Shown: positions 9,284 to 18,665, counted from the first letter of the stretch. The stretch is 64,000 nucleotides of DNA from Pedobacter sp. Leaf170 (GCF_920984665.1 NZ_CAKLBP010000005.1:124001-188000); one strand, 5' to 3'. Notes: generated by a model not told the origin, from the sequence alone. Translations and numbers: made by a program.

Positions 9284-10303
9284 TTAATCATTTGTAAGCT
9301 CGCCACGTAACGATTTTTCCATCAGCCTTTTGCTTTCTTCAATTGGCAAACCTAAGCCCATTACAAACATTAGCTTGGTAACGGTAGCTTCAAAAGTTAA
9401 ATCGAAGCCACTTAAAATACCCATTTGCTGTAAATCTCTGCTGGTTTCGTAGCGGCCCAATTGTACAGAGCCCTTTTTACATTGAGAGATGTCGATAATA
9501 ATTTTTCCGCTATCAATAGCATGCTTCAAGCTATCTAAAAACCATTTTGCGGTTGTTGTATTGCCAGAACCAAAGGTTTCTAAAATAATGGCATCAACTT
9601 TCGATTCGGTTATAGCCTGCACGGCCTGAATGGTAATGCCAGGATAAAGTTTTAAAACCCCAATATTTGAATTAAAATTAGTTCGAAGATTTAAAGGCCC
9701 TTCTGGTGCTTTCAAAATGTAATTGGTGTGGAATTGTAGATGTACCCCTGCTTCTGCTAAGAGTGAATAATTTGGAGAACGGAATGCCTCAAATTTCTCA
9801 ATATTATATTTTATGGAGCGGTTTCCTCTGAAAAGTTGTGCATCAAAATAAATGCAAACTTCGGGCACCAGTGCTTTACCATCTTCTTTTGTTGCTGCAA
9901 TTTCTAAAGCGGTTATTAAATTTTCTTTTGCATCGGTACGGATTTGCCCAATTGGAAGTTGAGAACCGGTTAAAACCACGGGTTTACCCAAATTTTCTAA
10001 CATGAAACTTAAAGCTGAGGCCGTAAAAGCCATCGTATCAGATCCATGGAGAATTACAAAACCATCGTAATTATCGTAATTGCTGTAAACAAGTTCTGCA
10101 AGTGTTTTCCAGATTTCAGGGTCCATGTTGGATGAATCCAAAACCGGATCAAATGAGTGTACATCTAATTGATAATTTAAACGATTAAGTTCCGGAACGT
10201 TATTTTTAATCTGTTCAAAATCGAATGGAATTAACATTCCGTTAACCGGATCATTCACCATACCAATGGTTCCACCGGTATAGATTATCAAAATTTTTGT
10301 CAT
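9284..10303 (-). CDS. ansA: Type I (cytoplasmic) L-asparaginase
   Basis: Hydrolyses L-asparagine to aspartate and ammonia. From the ATG at 10303 the protein is 339 residues (MTKILIIYTGGTIGMV...), the usual length; an in-frame ATG at 10330 would add nine residues (MRGATNTNQ) not typical of the family. Both active-site Thr motifs are present: TGGTIG near the N-terminus and LHGSDTMAFTAS. No signal peptide, which argues for the cytosolic type I enzyme. The amidotransferase gene follows on the same strand. Confidence 0.93.
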   Translation of the reverse strand: MTKILIIYTGGTIGMVNDPVNGMLIPFDFEQIKNNVPELNRLNYQLDVHSFDPVLDSSNMDPEIWKTLAELVYSNYDNYDGFVILHGSDTMAFTASALSFMLENLGKPVVLTGSQLPIGQIRTDAKENLITALEIAATKEDGKALVPEVCIYFDAQLFRGNRSIKYNIEKFEAFRSPNYSLLAEAGVHLQFHTNYILKAPEGPLNLRTNFNSNIGVLKLYPGITIQAVQAITESKVDAIILETFGSGNTTTAKWFLDSLKHAIDSGKIIIDISQCKKGSVQLGRYETSRDLQQMGILSGFDLTFEATVTKLMFVMGLGLPIEESKRLMEKSLRGELTND

Positions 10304-10494
10304 TTGGTTTGTATTGGTTGCTCCCCGCAAAAGAACGCAAAAGATTTGTATTTCGCAGATTAGTTTTGAATCAATTAATAAATAAAGGCTGCTGTACTAA
10401 TCAACTGTATACTACTCAAAATACAGGCTTTCTCCATCATGCTGTCTTCTTTAAAAGGGCAGGGGAATGGTTTCTTCTTTCTATTGCTAGAGTT

Positions 10495-11262
10495 CTACAC
10501 ACCAAAAATTTTTTTAGAATTTTCTGTGGTGATACTTGCTATTTCCGCTACAGATACATTGTAAATATCTGCAAGTTTCTGCGCCACATATATTAAATAA
10601 CTGCTTTCGTTCGGTTTGCCTCTAAACGGAACCGGAGCCAGGTAAGGTGAATCGGTTTCGAGCACTAAATTATCTAAAGGAACATTTGCCAAAACCACAT
10701 CTAAACCCGCTTTTTTATACGTTACCACACCGCCAATTCCTAAGTAAAAATTTAGATTAATCGCTTGCTTAGCTTGCTCCTCACTTCCAGTAAAGCAATG
10801 GAAAATCCCTCTCAATTTGTCATCTTTTTCGGCTTCTAAAACTTCAAAAACCTCATCAAAAGCTTCTCTACAATGTATTACAATTGGTAAACCTAAGTTT
10901 TTTGCCCAATTAATTTGTTTGCGAAAGGCGTCTTGCTGAATACTTAGAGTGGTTTTGTCCCAATATAAATCTATACCGATTTCGCCAATTGCATAAATTT
11001 TTCTGCCCTCAATGCTATTGTAAATCTCTGTAAGCTGCGCTTCGTAATCATCCTTCACATCGCAGGGGTGCAGGCCTGCCATTGCAAAACAATTTTCAGG
11101 GTATTTTTCTACCAAATCATCAATCATTTTAATCGAAGCCACATCTACATTTGGCAAAAACAATCGGTTAACATTGTTCTCAAAGCAACGCTCCATTAAC
11201 TGGGCTTGTTTTTCAGTGTCTTGTTCGTAATATAAATGGGTATGTGTATCGGTAAAAATCAT
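10495..11262 (-). CDS. TatD-family metal-dependent hydrolase
   Basis: 255-residue TIM-barrel hydrolase of the TatD/YcfH family (metal-dependent DNase). Metal ligands are conserved: FTDTHTHLYY at the N-terminus, EIGIDLYWD, IVIHCREAFDEV, GIFHCFTGSEEQA and LETDSPYLAP. Cytosolic, no signal peptide. A CAAAGGTA at 11267-11274 is the minus-strand form of a TAnnTTTG promoter element directly upstream of the ATG, suggesting a very short leader. Confidence 0.93.
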   Translation of the reverse strand: MIFTDTHTHLYYEQDTEKQAQLMERCFENNVNRLFLPNVDVASIKMIDDLVEKYPENCFAMAGLHPCDVKDDYEAQLTEIYNSIEGRKIYAIGEIGIDLYWDKTTLSIQQDAFRKQINWAKNLGLPIVIHCREAFDEVFEVLEAEKDDKLRGIFHCFTGSEEQAKQAINLNFYLGIGGVVTYKKAGLDVVLANVPLDNLVLETDSPYLAPVPFRGKPNESSYLIYVAQKLADIYNVSVAEIASITTENSKKIFGV

Positions 11263-12006
11263 ACGGCAAAGGTAATGATTTAACGAATGGGCTAGCTTTT
11301 TGAATGGTGTTATTTTTTAGAAAATGAGTGCTTCGGCGCTTTTGGCGGCTTGCAGCCCTGCTTTCCGTTGCTCCTGATGAAAAATCGGGATTCACTGCAA
11401 TCAGGTTTAAGAACAGCGGTTTTTGCAAGAATAGCAGATTCTCAATACAAAATTTGCTATAGTTTTTTGTTGATACTTATTGCCGTTGGTTTCAACCAAC
11501 GGTTAAAAGAATGCCGCAAATCAACCCCAAACCTTCTTTAAACAAGAAGGGAAGTTTCCATCAAAGGTATAACCGTTGGATGTCAGTCTGAGCTTGTCGA
11601 AGACCTGTGCAATATTTGAAACAACAAAGCGTCCTTCGACAGGCTCAGGATGACAACTCACTATATTTGCATTACGTCAACTTACATTTTTCTTAACCCC
11701 GACATACGCGGAAATACTTTTGTCCTTTTAACTTACAAAGTCTTCGCTCGAAGATGCTTGTTAGACTTTGTAAGTTTTGCAAAAGATTGCCTGCCTGCGG
11801 TAGGCATGAAGCATTGGCGGGACAGGTTTTGCCAGAAACGAATAACTGTTGCGCTTCAAAAAAACAAAGCTCAAAAATTTAAATCCTGCTAATCTGTTAA
11901 CGCAAGAAGTCTGTATTTGAAGATATTTATTAGACTATGTAAGTTTTGCAAAAAATAAAAGCCTCAGAATCATAAATCCTGAGGCTTAAAAAATATTTTG
12001 TTTTAC
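11263..12006. repeat. 744-bp gene-free region built from dispersed repeats
   Basis: No coding potential I trust. Pieces in order: a REP-like element on the minus strand at about 11322-11430 (CAGCCCTGCTTTCCGTTGC...); a 25-bp-arm inverted repeat at 11581-11605 / 11630-11655 of the GTCCTTCGACAGGCTCAGGA type; an inverted repeat ACTTACAAAGTCT / AGACTTTGTAAGT at 11731-11743 / 11763-11775, whose right arm recurs near 11930-11950; a GC-richer fragment at 11790-11830 (CCTGCCTGCGGTAGGCATGA). It looks like a landing site for several short mobile repeats. Confidence 0.75.
11955..11990 (-). terminator. Rho-independent terminator of the FKBP lipoprotein gene
   Basis: GCCTCAG and CTGAGGC arms at 11961-11967 / 11979-11985, followed on the minus strand by TTTTATTTTTTG; it lies 17 bases past the stop codon. 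Confidence 0.85.
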
Positions 12007-13002
12007 TTATTGTGCCGGAGCAGCTTGCGGTTGTGCAGCAACTGGTGCACCAGCCACGCCTTTTTTAATGCCTTTAATTTCGATATCAAAAACTAATGGC
12101 GTAAATGGGTTGATTGGACCACCACCATTTTCACCATAACCTAATTTAGAAGGAATGATGATTTTGATTTTACCACCAACACCAATTAATTGAACACCTT
12201 CTACAAAACCTGGTGCCAATTGGTTTAATACCAACGGACGAGCAGTATATTGTGCCATTGGAGAATGGATTCCAGCTTCTTTTGCAATTTTTTCGTTTGA
12301 TGTATCGAAAACGTTTATTTTACCATCACCTTTTTTGTTAGTGAATTGACCGGTATAATCAACAATAGCTGTATCTGTTAAGCCAGCTCTTTCAGCATTA
12401 CCTGGTTTTTCGATGATGTATTTTAAACCTGATGCTGTAGTTTTAACATCTAATTTATTCTCATCAATGTATTTTTTGATTTTAGCATCTTCGTTAGTTT
12501 TATTTTTCTCGATTAATGCTTTGTATTCCGTTTCAAAAAAGTCTCTTTTCTTTTTCTCGAAAGTAGAATCTGCTTCGTTAGCCGCTTTATGTAAAACCTT
12601 TTCTATTTTAACTGTAAAAGTTGCATAGTTTGATTTTAATCCAGCTGGTTTTGGTTGGCCAGAATATTTAGCCATCGAATCTAAGTTTAATTTGAAAGAT
12701 GCGCTATCGCCTTCGCCTAACATTTTTAAAGCCGAAACTAAATCGCCTTTAAACATAGATTTGTTTATCGGGAAAAATGCCGGACGCTCGTTATCGTAAG
12801 TGTTTACTAAAGTAGAATCTGCATTTGTACTACTTTCAACGGTTTGAATACCATTTAATTTAACAAAATCGCCTTCTTTGATTTTCTCTTTGCCTTCATC
12901 TTTTAAGATTTTGTATTGCAAATCGCCTTCGCCTTTTTTGTAATTGTTACATGCAGCTAAACCCATTGTTGCTGCAATTAGAATAATAATTCCTTTTTTC
13001 AT
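12007..13002 (-). CDS. FKBP-type peptidyl-prolyl isomerase lipoprotein
   Basis: 331-residue lipoprotein (MKKGIIILIAATMGLAAC, lipobox LAAC). The C-terminal half is an FKBP domain (TTASGLKYIIEKPGNAERAG, then PGFVEGVQLIGVGGKIKIII and PSKLGYGENGGGPINPFTPL). The N-terminal half resembles a second, degenerate FKBP domain (GDFVKLNGIQTVESS... ALKMLGEGDSASFKLNLDS), joined by a Lys/Glu-rich helical stretch (FEKKKRDFFETEYKALIEKN). The protein ends in an Ala/Gln/Pro tail. Probably a periplasmic folding factor anchored in a membrane. Confidence 0.92.
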   Translation of the reverse strand: MKKGIIILIAATMGLAACNNYKKGEGDLQYKILKDEGKEKIKEGDFVKLNGIQTVESSTNADSTLVNTYDNERPAFFPINKSMFKGDLVSALKMLGEGDSASFKLNLDSMAKYSGQPKPAGLKSNYATFTVKIEKVLHKAANEADSTFEKKKRDFFETEYKALIEKNKTNEDAKIKKYIDENKLDVKTTASGLKYIIEKPGNAERAGLTDTAIVDYTGQFTNKKGDGKINVFDTSNEKIAKEAGIHSPMAQYTARPLVLNQLAPGFVEGVQLIGVGGKIKIIIPSKLGYGENGGGPINPFTPLVFDIEIKGIKKGVAGAPVAAQPQAAPAQ

Positions 13003-13075
13003 TATTTTATTGAATTGTTTTTGGTCATGAAATTAGCTTTGTAATTTCATTATTATTTATATTTCTGTTTTAAAT

Positions 13076-14086
13076 TTAAGCGATTAACTGACTTTTATAT
13101 TCTGGTAAAATTGATTTAAATTCATCAATAACCTCAGCCAGTGATTTATCTGATGCGCCTCCGGCAGCATTTCTATGCCCGCCACCGTTAAAGTATTTTT
13201 TACATATTTCGTTTGCAGGAAAATCGCCGGTAGAACGTAAAGATAGTTTTACTTTATCTGTTCTTTCTACGATTAATGCTGCCAAACGGATTCCGTTGAT
13301 GGATAATGCATAATTTACCACACCTTCTGTATCGCCTGTTGTGCTATGATATTGTGCAAGTTCTTCTTTCGTAACTGTGATAATTGCCGTGTTAAATTCG
13401 TGAAAAACCTCCAGTTTGTTTGATAAGCAGTAACCTAAAAATCTTAAACGGTCTTCGCTTGCATTATCATATACCAATTGGTGTATTTTATAATGTTCGG
13501 CACCCAAATCAATTAAATTAGCACCAATGCGGTAAACATTTGAAGTGGCTAAAGGAAAGCGGAACGATGCAGAATCTGTCATTATACCCGTGTATAAACA
13601 GGTTGCAACATCTTTATTAATGCCATCGCTATCGTTAAGCTGGTTTGCAATAAAATCATAAACCAATTGTGCTGCTGCACAGGCGTTAATATCCCAATGG
13701 CGATAATCATCAAAATCTTCAGGCTCAAGGTGATGGTCAATCATCACTTTTTTAGCTTCCGAAGCTCTAACTAATTCGCCAAGTTCGTTTATTCTGCTTA
13801 AGGTGTTAAAATCAAGGCAGAAAATTAAAGCAGCTTCTTCAACCAGTTTTGCTGCCTTTTCACGGTCATCTGTAAAAATTAAAACTTCTGCATTATTAGG
13901 CATCCAATGTAAAAACGTTGGGTAATCTGTAGGAGTAATCACTGTTACATGATGTCCTTTTTGAATAAGATAGCCATATAAACCTAGCGATGAGCCCATT
14001 GCATCACCATCAGGTTTATGATGTGTAGTGATAACAATTTTCTTTGGCGAAGCCAGAATGGATTTTAATTCTGTTAATGTAAGCAT
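13076..14086 (-). CDS. nrnA: DHH-family phosphoesterase (NrnA-like nanoRNase / pAp phosphatase)
   Basis: 336 residues. DHH motifs for two-metal phosphoesterase activity are all visible: TTHHKPDGDAMGSSLGL, FCLDFN, the DHH triad in MIDHHLEPEDF (near residue 115) and the DHHA1 signature GGGHRNAAGG near the C-terminus. Members degrade 2-5-nt RNAs and often dephosphorylate 3'-phosphoadenosine 5'-phosphate. Monocistronic by appearance, divergent from ndk; a CAAAGCTA at 14100-14107 could be its minus-strand -7 element. Confidence 0.93.
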   Translation of the reverse strand: MLTLTELKSILASPKKIVITTHHKPDGDAMGSSLGLYGYLIQKGHHVTVITPTDYPTFLHWMPNNAEVLIFTDDREKAAKLVEEAALIFCLDFNTLSRINELGELVRASEAKKVMIDHHLEPEDFDDYRHWDINACAAAQLVYDFIANQLNDSDGINKDVATCLYTGIMTDSASFRFPLATSNVYRIGANLIDLGAEHYKIHQLVYDNASEDRLRFLGYCLSNKLEVFHEFNTAIITVTKEELAQYHSTTGDTEGVVNYALSINGIRLAALIVERTDKVKLSLRSTGDFPANEICKKYFNGGGHRNAAGGASDKSLAEVIDEFKSILPEYKSQLIA

Positions 14087-14246
14087 AATTTTTGCGCTGC
14101 AAAGCTAATTAAATTTAGTATTAGTTAAGCTGTTATTTAACGGTTTATTGCTTATTGTTTGTTACATCATCAGAAATTTTAAGAACATTGAGCAAACTGA
14201 TTTGTTAAATTGTTTGTTTATTTGCCGAAAGAGATGGTAATAAGGC

Positions 14247-14280
14247 TTTTTCTTTCGTCAATAATAACGTACTTTTGCAC
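14247..14280 (+). promoter_or_regulatory. Probable Bacteroidota promoter of ndk
   Basis: TACTTTTG at 14270-14277 matches the TAnnTTTG -7 element; a T-rich TTTTTC lies 19-20 bases upstream in place of the TTTG -33 element. A start about 20 bases before the ndk ATG would result. Confidence 0.55.
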
Positions 14281-14300
14281 AAAATTGATAACAAAGCACA

Positions 14301-14720
14301 ATGAGCACTAACAGAACTTTTACAATGATTAAGCCAGATGCAGTTGCAAATGGCCATATCGGATCTATTTTAAACGACATTACAAATGCTGGTTTTAAAA
14401 TCATTGCATTAAAATATACTAAATTAACTGATGAAACTGCTGGTCAGTTTTATGCTGTGCATGCAGAGCGTCCTTTTTATAAGGATTTAGTAAGCTTCAT
14501 GTCTTCAGGTCCTATTGTTGCCGCTATTTTAGAAAAGGATAACGCAATTGAAGATTTCAGAAAATTAATCGGTGCTACTAACCCGGCAGAAGCTGCAGAA
14601 GGTACTATCCGCCAGAAATATGCTAAATCAATTGATGCTAATGCAGTTCACGGTTCAGATTCTGACGAGAATGCAGAAATTGAAGGCAACTTCTTCTTCA
14701 AGGCAGACGAGCGTTTCTAA
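14301..14720 (+). CDS. ndk: Nucleoside diphosphate kinase
   Basis: Transfers the gamma phosphate of ATP to nucleoside diphosphates through a phospho-His. 139 residues, full length. [18 protein letters not shown] opens the fold, and the active-site His is in [20 protein letters not shown]. Monocistronic: own promoter upstream and a strong terminator 20 bases downstream. Confidence 0.97.
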   Translation: MSTNRTFTMIKPDAVANGHIGSILNDITNAGFKIIALKYTKLTDETAGQFYAVHAERPFYKDLVSFMSSGPIVAAILEKDNAIEDFRKLIGATNPAEAAEGTIRQKYAKSIDANAVHGSDSDENAEIEGNFFFKADERF

Positions 14721-14740
14721 GCAGATTACTTTTAAGATAA

Positions 14741-14780
14741 AACATAAAAACCCCGAAATTTTTCGGGGTTTTTATGTTTT
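14741..14780 (+). terminator. Rho-independent terminator of ndk
   Basis: AAAAACCCCGAAA and TTTCGGGGTTTTT form a near-perfect stem with a tiny loop, followed by more T residues. Confidence 0.9.
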
Positions 14781-14959
14781 TAAGTTTTGTATCTTTCGCC
14801 GTTAAAACATTATTAAATAGATAAGTCTATCATGATTTGCACAAAACACTTCAGGAGCTCATGATTACTGAGTGATAAGAACTAATGGAACCGAACAATC
14901 ATAGAAGATTGACTAAATTATGCTAGTTTCATCACCTTCAAAAAACAAATTATATACAG

Positions 14960-15703
14960 ATGAAAAAAATTTTCTTAACGGTACTTATATCAGGTATCGC
15001 TATCACATCATTTGCGCAAACTAAAAAACCAGTAGCTAAAAAACCGGCTACGGCAACTAAAACTAACGCAAGTGCAAAACCATCGGTTGGTATGGTATCT
15101 TTAAAATCATCATTAGATTCTACAAGTTATGCTTTCGGTACATCAATCGGTGCCAGTTTAAAAACAACGGGTTTATCTACCTTAAATTACGATGTTTTAC
15201 TAAAAGGTTTAAAAGATGCTTTTACGGATGGTAAAGTTATTTTAGATCAGCAACAAGCTCAACAAGCAATCTCAAATGCTTTAAATAACGCCAACAAAGG
15301 AAAGTTTGCCGGTAAAATATCAGAAGGAAAAGCTTTTTTAGAACAAAATAAAAAACGTACTGGTGTGCAAACAACCGCGAGCGGTTTGCAATACGAAGTT
15401 TTAAGAGCTGGAAACGGTATAAAACCTTCGGCCACTGATTCTGTGTTGGTAAATTATAAAGGAACTCTTTTAGATGGAAAACAATTCGACAGTTCTTATG
15501 ATAGAGGCGAGCCAATTACCTTTACTTTAAACCAGGTAATTAAAGGCTGGACTGAAGGTTTACAGTTAATGCCGGCAGGTTCAAAGTTTAAATTCTTTGT
15601 TCCATACAACTTAGCTTATGGCGAACGTGGTTATGGCCCTGATATACCACCATACAGCACCTTAATTTTCGAAATAGAATTATTAAAAATTAACGGTAAA
15701 TAG
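14960..15703 (+). CDS. FKBP-type peptidyl-prolyl isomerase with FKBP_N domain, exported
   Basis: 247 residues. Signal peptide MKKIFLTVLISGIAITSFAQ, a Lys/Ala/Thr-rich linker, an FKBP_N dimerisation region (about 50-125; DSTSYAFGTSIGASLKTTGL... ISEGKAFLEQNKKRTGV) and a complete FKBP domain (about 130-245; TTASGLQYEVLRAGNG, DSSYDRGEPITFTLNQVIKG, NLAYGERGYGPDIPPYSTLI). This FkpA/Mip layout suits a periplasmic dimeric chaperone-isomerase. It precedes a small lipoprotein gene in the same orientation. Confidence 0.93.
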   Translation: MKKIFLTVLISGIAITSFAQTKKPVAKKPATATKTNASAKPSVGMVSLKSSLDSTSYAFGTSIGASLKTTGLSTLNYDVLLKGLKDAFTDGKVILDQQQAQQAISNALNNANKGKFAGKISEGKAFLEQNKKRTGVQTTASGLQYEVLRAGNGIKPSATDSVLVNYKGTLLDGKQFDSSYDRGEPITFTLNQVIKGWTEGLQLMPAGSKFKFFVPYNLAYGERGYGPDIPPYSTLIFEIELLKINGK

Positions 15704-15760
15704 GCTTTAAATAAAACATTCTTTCTTGTTTTATGTTAAATAAATCAAATTAACATTGAC

Positions 15761-15934
15761 ATGAAAAGAACATTGCCTTTAGTACTCATTGCATTTTTAT
15801 GCACCACCTTAGCTAGTTGCGAATTGGCTCAAGGTGTATTCAAAGCCGGCGTTTGGTCGGGAATTATTATTGTTGTAATTGTCGTTGCGCTTATTATCTG
15901 GATTCTTTCGAAAGTTTTTGGTGGTAGGGGATAA
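15761..15934 (+). CDS. 57-residue lipoprotein with one membrane helix
   Basis: A short gene read directly from the sequence: ATG at 15761, TAA at 15932-15934. MKRTLPLVLIAFLCTTLASC is a lipoprotein signal (lipobox LASC), followed by ELAQGVFKAGVWSG, a very hydrophobic helix (IIIVVIVVALIIWIL) and SKVFGGRG. Similar tiny Bacteroidota proteins are sometimes labelled phosphatidate cytidylyltransferase, which at this size must be a mislabel. Function unknown. It lies 57 bases after the FKBP gene and may share its transcript. Confidence 0.75.
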   Translation: MKRTLPLVLIAFLCTTLASCELAQGVFKAGVWSGIIIVVIVVALIIWILSKVFGGRG

Positions 15935-15980
15935 GGCAATAAAAAATACGGTGCAAGGTTAGTAGCCTTGCATCTTTTTT

Positions 15981-16271
15981 TTACAAAAAAACCATCTCTG
16001 TAATAACCTGGCTGCCTGCATGGGCATTTAGTTTTTGAATAATTCCATCTCTAACCAAAACCAATTCATTTTTTATAACAGATGATTCTATCCTGATGAA
16101 TAATTTTTTATCGTGGATGTAAATTTGTTTAGTTCTGTTAGCTATGGCTGTTCCCATAATCTCCGGCCAGATGGCAAGAATAGAAGTTTCATCAAATTTA
16201 CGGCGTAAACGATATACGTCAAGCATTTTGCTTACCGCATCTTTCATGGTTATATCATTCGGTTTACGCAT
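15981..16271 (-). CDS. DUF721 (DciA-like) protein next to recF
   Basis: 96 residues of the DUF721 family (ILAIWPEIMGTAIANRTKQI ... KLFIRIESSVIKNELVLV). DUF721 is related to DciA, the ancestral loader of the replicative helicase DnaB. Its start overlaps the 3' end of recF by 8 bases (16264-16271), so it is translated with recF; this recF-DUF721 neighbourhood is frequent in bacteria. The helicase-loader role is inference from family. Confidence 0.85.
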   Translation of the reverse strand: MRKPNDITMKDAVSKMLDVYRLRRKFDETSILAIWPEIMGTAIANRTKQIYIHDKKLFIRIESSVIKNELVLVRDGIIQKLNAHAGSQVITEMVFL

Positions 16272-17367
16272 TTTTAATCTGTCCGTTATCTACTTCAAAC
16301 AAAGTTACATCAACTTCTATCTTTTTAAAAATAGATTTTACTCTTTCTATCCCGGTATCGGTAATAAAAATTTGACCGAAATCCTGATGTGAAACCATTT
16401 GCATTAATTTCTGCACACGGTTGTCATCAAGTTTATCAAAAATATCATCTAATAAAAGTAAGGGCTTAAAGCCTTTTTTTTCTGCCAGATAAGCATACTG
16501 TGCAAGCTTTAAAGCAATTAAAAATGATTTTTGCTGACCTTGAGAACCAAATTTTTTGAGCGGCATTTCATGTATGCTAAACACTAGTTCATCCTTATGT
16601 ATGCCAGTCGTTGTTCTCTCTAAAACCCTGTCTTTTTCAACAGATTTTTTCAGTAATTCTTCAAAAGGTGTTTCCTTTAATTGAGATTGATAATTTAAAT
16701 CAACCAATTCATTATTATCCGTTAGGTAAATATAGTATTGATTAAAAAGCGGAATAAAACCATCCATAAATGCTTTACGCGTGGCGAAGATTTTATTTCC
16801 GGCCAAAACCAATTGCTCATCCATAATTTCGAGCAAAGTTGGGTCGTAGCGCTTCGTTATGGCAATTTGTTTAAGCATCGCATTGCGATTTGCCAAAATT
16901 CTATTATATGCAATCAGTTGGTCGAGATAATGTGAGTCTGTTTGCGAGATAACATTATCAATAAATTTCCGGCGCTCTTCGCTGCCTTCCATAATCAGGT
17001 TTACATCATAAGGCGAAACCATTACCACCGGAAATAAGCCAATATGATCTGCAAGTTTATCGTATTCTTTTTTATTTCTTTTAAACTGCTTTTTCTGACT
17101 TCTTTTTACGCCACAGCTAATTTTTTCATTTCTTTCTTTTCGGTCAAAGTCGCCCTGAATCATAAAAATATCAGCTCCTGTTTTAATTTGTTGTCCATCA
17201 ATTGGATTAAAATAGCTTTTACACAAACAGAGGTAGTGGATAGCATCGAGCATATTTGTTTTGCCAGAGCCATTATTGCCGGTAAACACGTTAACCGTTT
17301 CAGAAAAACTGATTCCGGCATCGCTGTAATTTTTAAAATTAAGAAGGGTAATGTTCTTTAACCACAT
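16264..17367 (-). CDS. recF: DNA replication/repair protein RecF
   Basis: SMC-like ATPase that with RecO and RecR loads RecA at gaps. 367 residues. MWLKNITLLNFKNY is the usual N-terminus; Walker A GNNGSGKTNMLDAIHYL is near residue 30, the ABC signature region is KFGSQGQQKSFLIALKLAQ, and Walker B is PLLLLDDIFDKLD. The gene overlaps the DUF721 gene at its 3' end. It is divergent from the 136-residue hypothetical gene. Confidence 0.96.
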   Translation of the reverse strand: MWLKNITLLNFKNYSDAGISFSETVNVFTGNNGSGKTNMLDAIHYLCLCKSYFNPIDGQQIKTGADIFMIQGDFDRKERNEKISCGVKRSQKKQFKRNKKEYDKLADHIGLFPVVMVSPYDVNLIMEGSEERRKFIDNVISQTDSHYLDQLIAYNRILANRNAMLKQIAITKRYDPTLLEIMDEQLVLAGNKIFATRKAFMDGFIPLFNQYYIYLTDNNELVDLNYQSQLKETPFEELLKKSVEKDRVLERTTTGIHKDELVFSIHEMPLKKFGSQGQQKSFLIALKLAQYAYLAEKKGFKPLLLLDDIFDKLDDNRVQKLMQMVSHQDFGQIFITDTGIERVKSIFKKIEVDVTLFEVDNGQIKNA

Positions 17368-17450
17368 AAATATGGCGCAATTTACCTAATTTTTAACCTG
17401 TAAATGTTAATATTAAAAATAAAGCTTACATTCATCCGAAGGAAATTATT

Positions 17451-17861
17451 ATGATAGCTATAAAAATGTTAGAAGGAAATGTTCTCTGGTCATACGATTA
17501 CGAACTAAATGATAAAAAAAGGTTTGGTTGGTTAAAAAAAATCGTTGGATTGTTTTCCTTTATAAAGCCAATGCACACACATGAGGGTAACATTTTATTA
17601 GCGTCAAATGGCCTTTTTATTTCTGGTGATGAACGTTTGGAGCTTCAGCTCTCTCAAATCGAAGAAATTTATATGGGGTTCGATGATGTGTTTCCAGCAT
17701 CAGCAGTAAAAAACTTCGGGGCATTTTGGCAACCTATTCGCATCAAATCTTACCTGAGCTATTCAGAAAGCCAAACCATTTATCTGGTTATTAATTACAA
17801 TGGCATTTCTACTGATAATAAAACCTGGTTTAATACATTAATAGCGATGCTACAACGATAA
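17451..17861 (+). CDS. Hypothetical protein, 136 residues
   Basis: I do not recognise a family. The protein is soluble with a beta-rich pattern (NILLASNGLFISGDERLELQ, QTIYLVINYNG), reminiscent of small PH-like folds but without a signature. AAGGAAATTATT just before the ATG could serve as a ribosome site. Flanked by divergent recF and the TPR gene, with about 120 bases on each side, so probably expressed alone. Confidence 0.7.
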   Translation: MIAIKMLEGNVLWSYDYELNDKKRFGWLKKIVGLFSFIKPMHTHEGNILLASNGLFISGDERLELQLSQIEEIYMGFDDVFPASAVKNFGAFWQPIRIKSYLSYSESQTIYLVINYNGISTDNKTWFNTLIAMLQR

Positions 17862-17927
17862 AAATCTAATATCCACAAATTCAGTGTACCTAAATAACTA
17901 CATTTTAATCAAATACTTATAAATAAA

Positions 17928-17960
17928 GGTTGTTACTTTGATTGAAAAACGTATTTTTGC
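17928..17960 (+). promoter_or_regulatory. Probable promoter of the TPR membrane protein gene
   Basis: TATTTTTG at 17952-17959 fits the TAnnTTTG -7 element, and GTTG at 17929-17932 lies 19 bases upstream as the -33 element. The start codon follows at 17984. Confidence 0.55.
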
Positions 17961-17983
17961 AATCTTAAATTTTTTAAACAAAC

Positions 17984-18649
17984 ATGTCTACAACAGATAA
18001 TCAGACAACTCAACCTATTAGAAAGGGTTCTTTTTTACAGGAAAACAATAAAAGCTTGCTATTTATAGCTGGCGCTGTAGTGGTTTTAATCGGTGTGTAT
18101 TTTTGGTACCAAAACGTTTACTTAAAAGATCGTGCTGAAGAAGCTGCAAGTAAAATGTTTAAAGCAGAGCAATTAATCGGTGTTGATTCTTTATCAAACA
18201 GAGCGATTAAAGGTGAAGGCGGTTATCCTGGTTTAGAACAAGTTGCTAAAGATTACGATAATACAAAATCAGCTAACTTAGCTAACTTATATTTAGGCGG
18301 TATTTATTTGCGCAAAGGCGAATACAAACAAGCTATTGATGCATTGAGTAAATATAGCGCTACTGGTAGTCCGGTTGCAGATCCACTTGCTTTAGGTTTA
18401 TTAGGTGATGCTTACAGCGAACTAAAAGACTACAAACAAGCTTCTACTTATTATAAAAAAGCTGCAGATAAAGCAAGTAAATTTACTTCACCAATGTTTT
18501 TAAAGAAATTAGGTTTGGTAAACGAAAACTTAAAAGATTTTAAAGCTGCTGCCGAAGCTTACAATAAAATTAAAACACAATATCCTGAAAGTCAAGAAGC
18601 TCAATTGATTGATGCATACATTGCCAGAGCTGAAGAGCAGGTTAAATAG
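17984..18649 (+). CDS. Tetratricopeptide-repeat protein, single N-terminal membrane anchor
   Basis: 221 residues: a short cytoplasmic lead, one membrane helix (SLLFIAGAVVVLIGVYFWYQ, about 23-42), then TPR-like helices (SANLANLYLGGIYLRKGEYKQ; ADPLALGLLGDAYSELKDYK; SPMFLKKLGLVNENLKDFKA). The layout resembles YfgM, an ancillary SecYEG-associated protein, and similar YfgM/CcmG-like Bacteroidota proteins. A specific role cannot be assigned. Own promoter and terminator. Confidence 0.88.
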   Translation: MSTTDNQTTQPIRKGSFLQENNKSLLFIAGAVVVLIGVYFWYQNVYLKDRAEEAASKMFKAEQLIGVDSLSNRAIKGEGGYPGLEQVAKDYDNTKSANLANLYLGGIYLRKGEYKQAIDALSKYSATGSPVADPLALGLLGDAYSELKDYKQASTYYKKAADKASKFTSPMFLKKLGLVNENLKDFKAAAEAYNKIKTQYPESQEAQLIDAYIARAEEQVK

Positions 18650-18665
18650 ACATCAAAAAAATATT

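Noticed and set aside
11350..11892. Open frames of 60-80 residues on both strands
   Set aside because: They run through REP-like and hairpin repeats, start in odd places and show no domain or signal-peptide pattern.
15761..15934. Phosphatidate cytidylyltransferase, a label sometimes given to such small proteins
   Set aside because: A 57-residue lipoprotein cannot hold the eight-helix enzyme.
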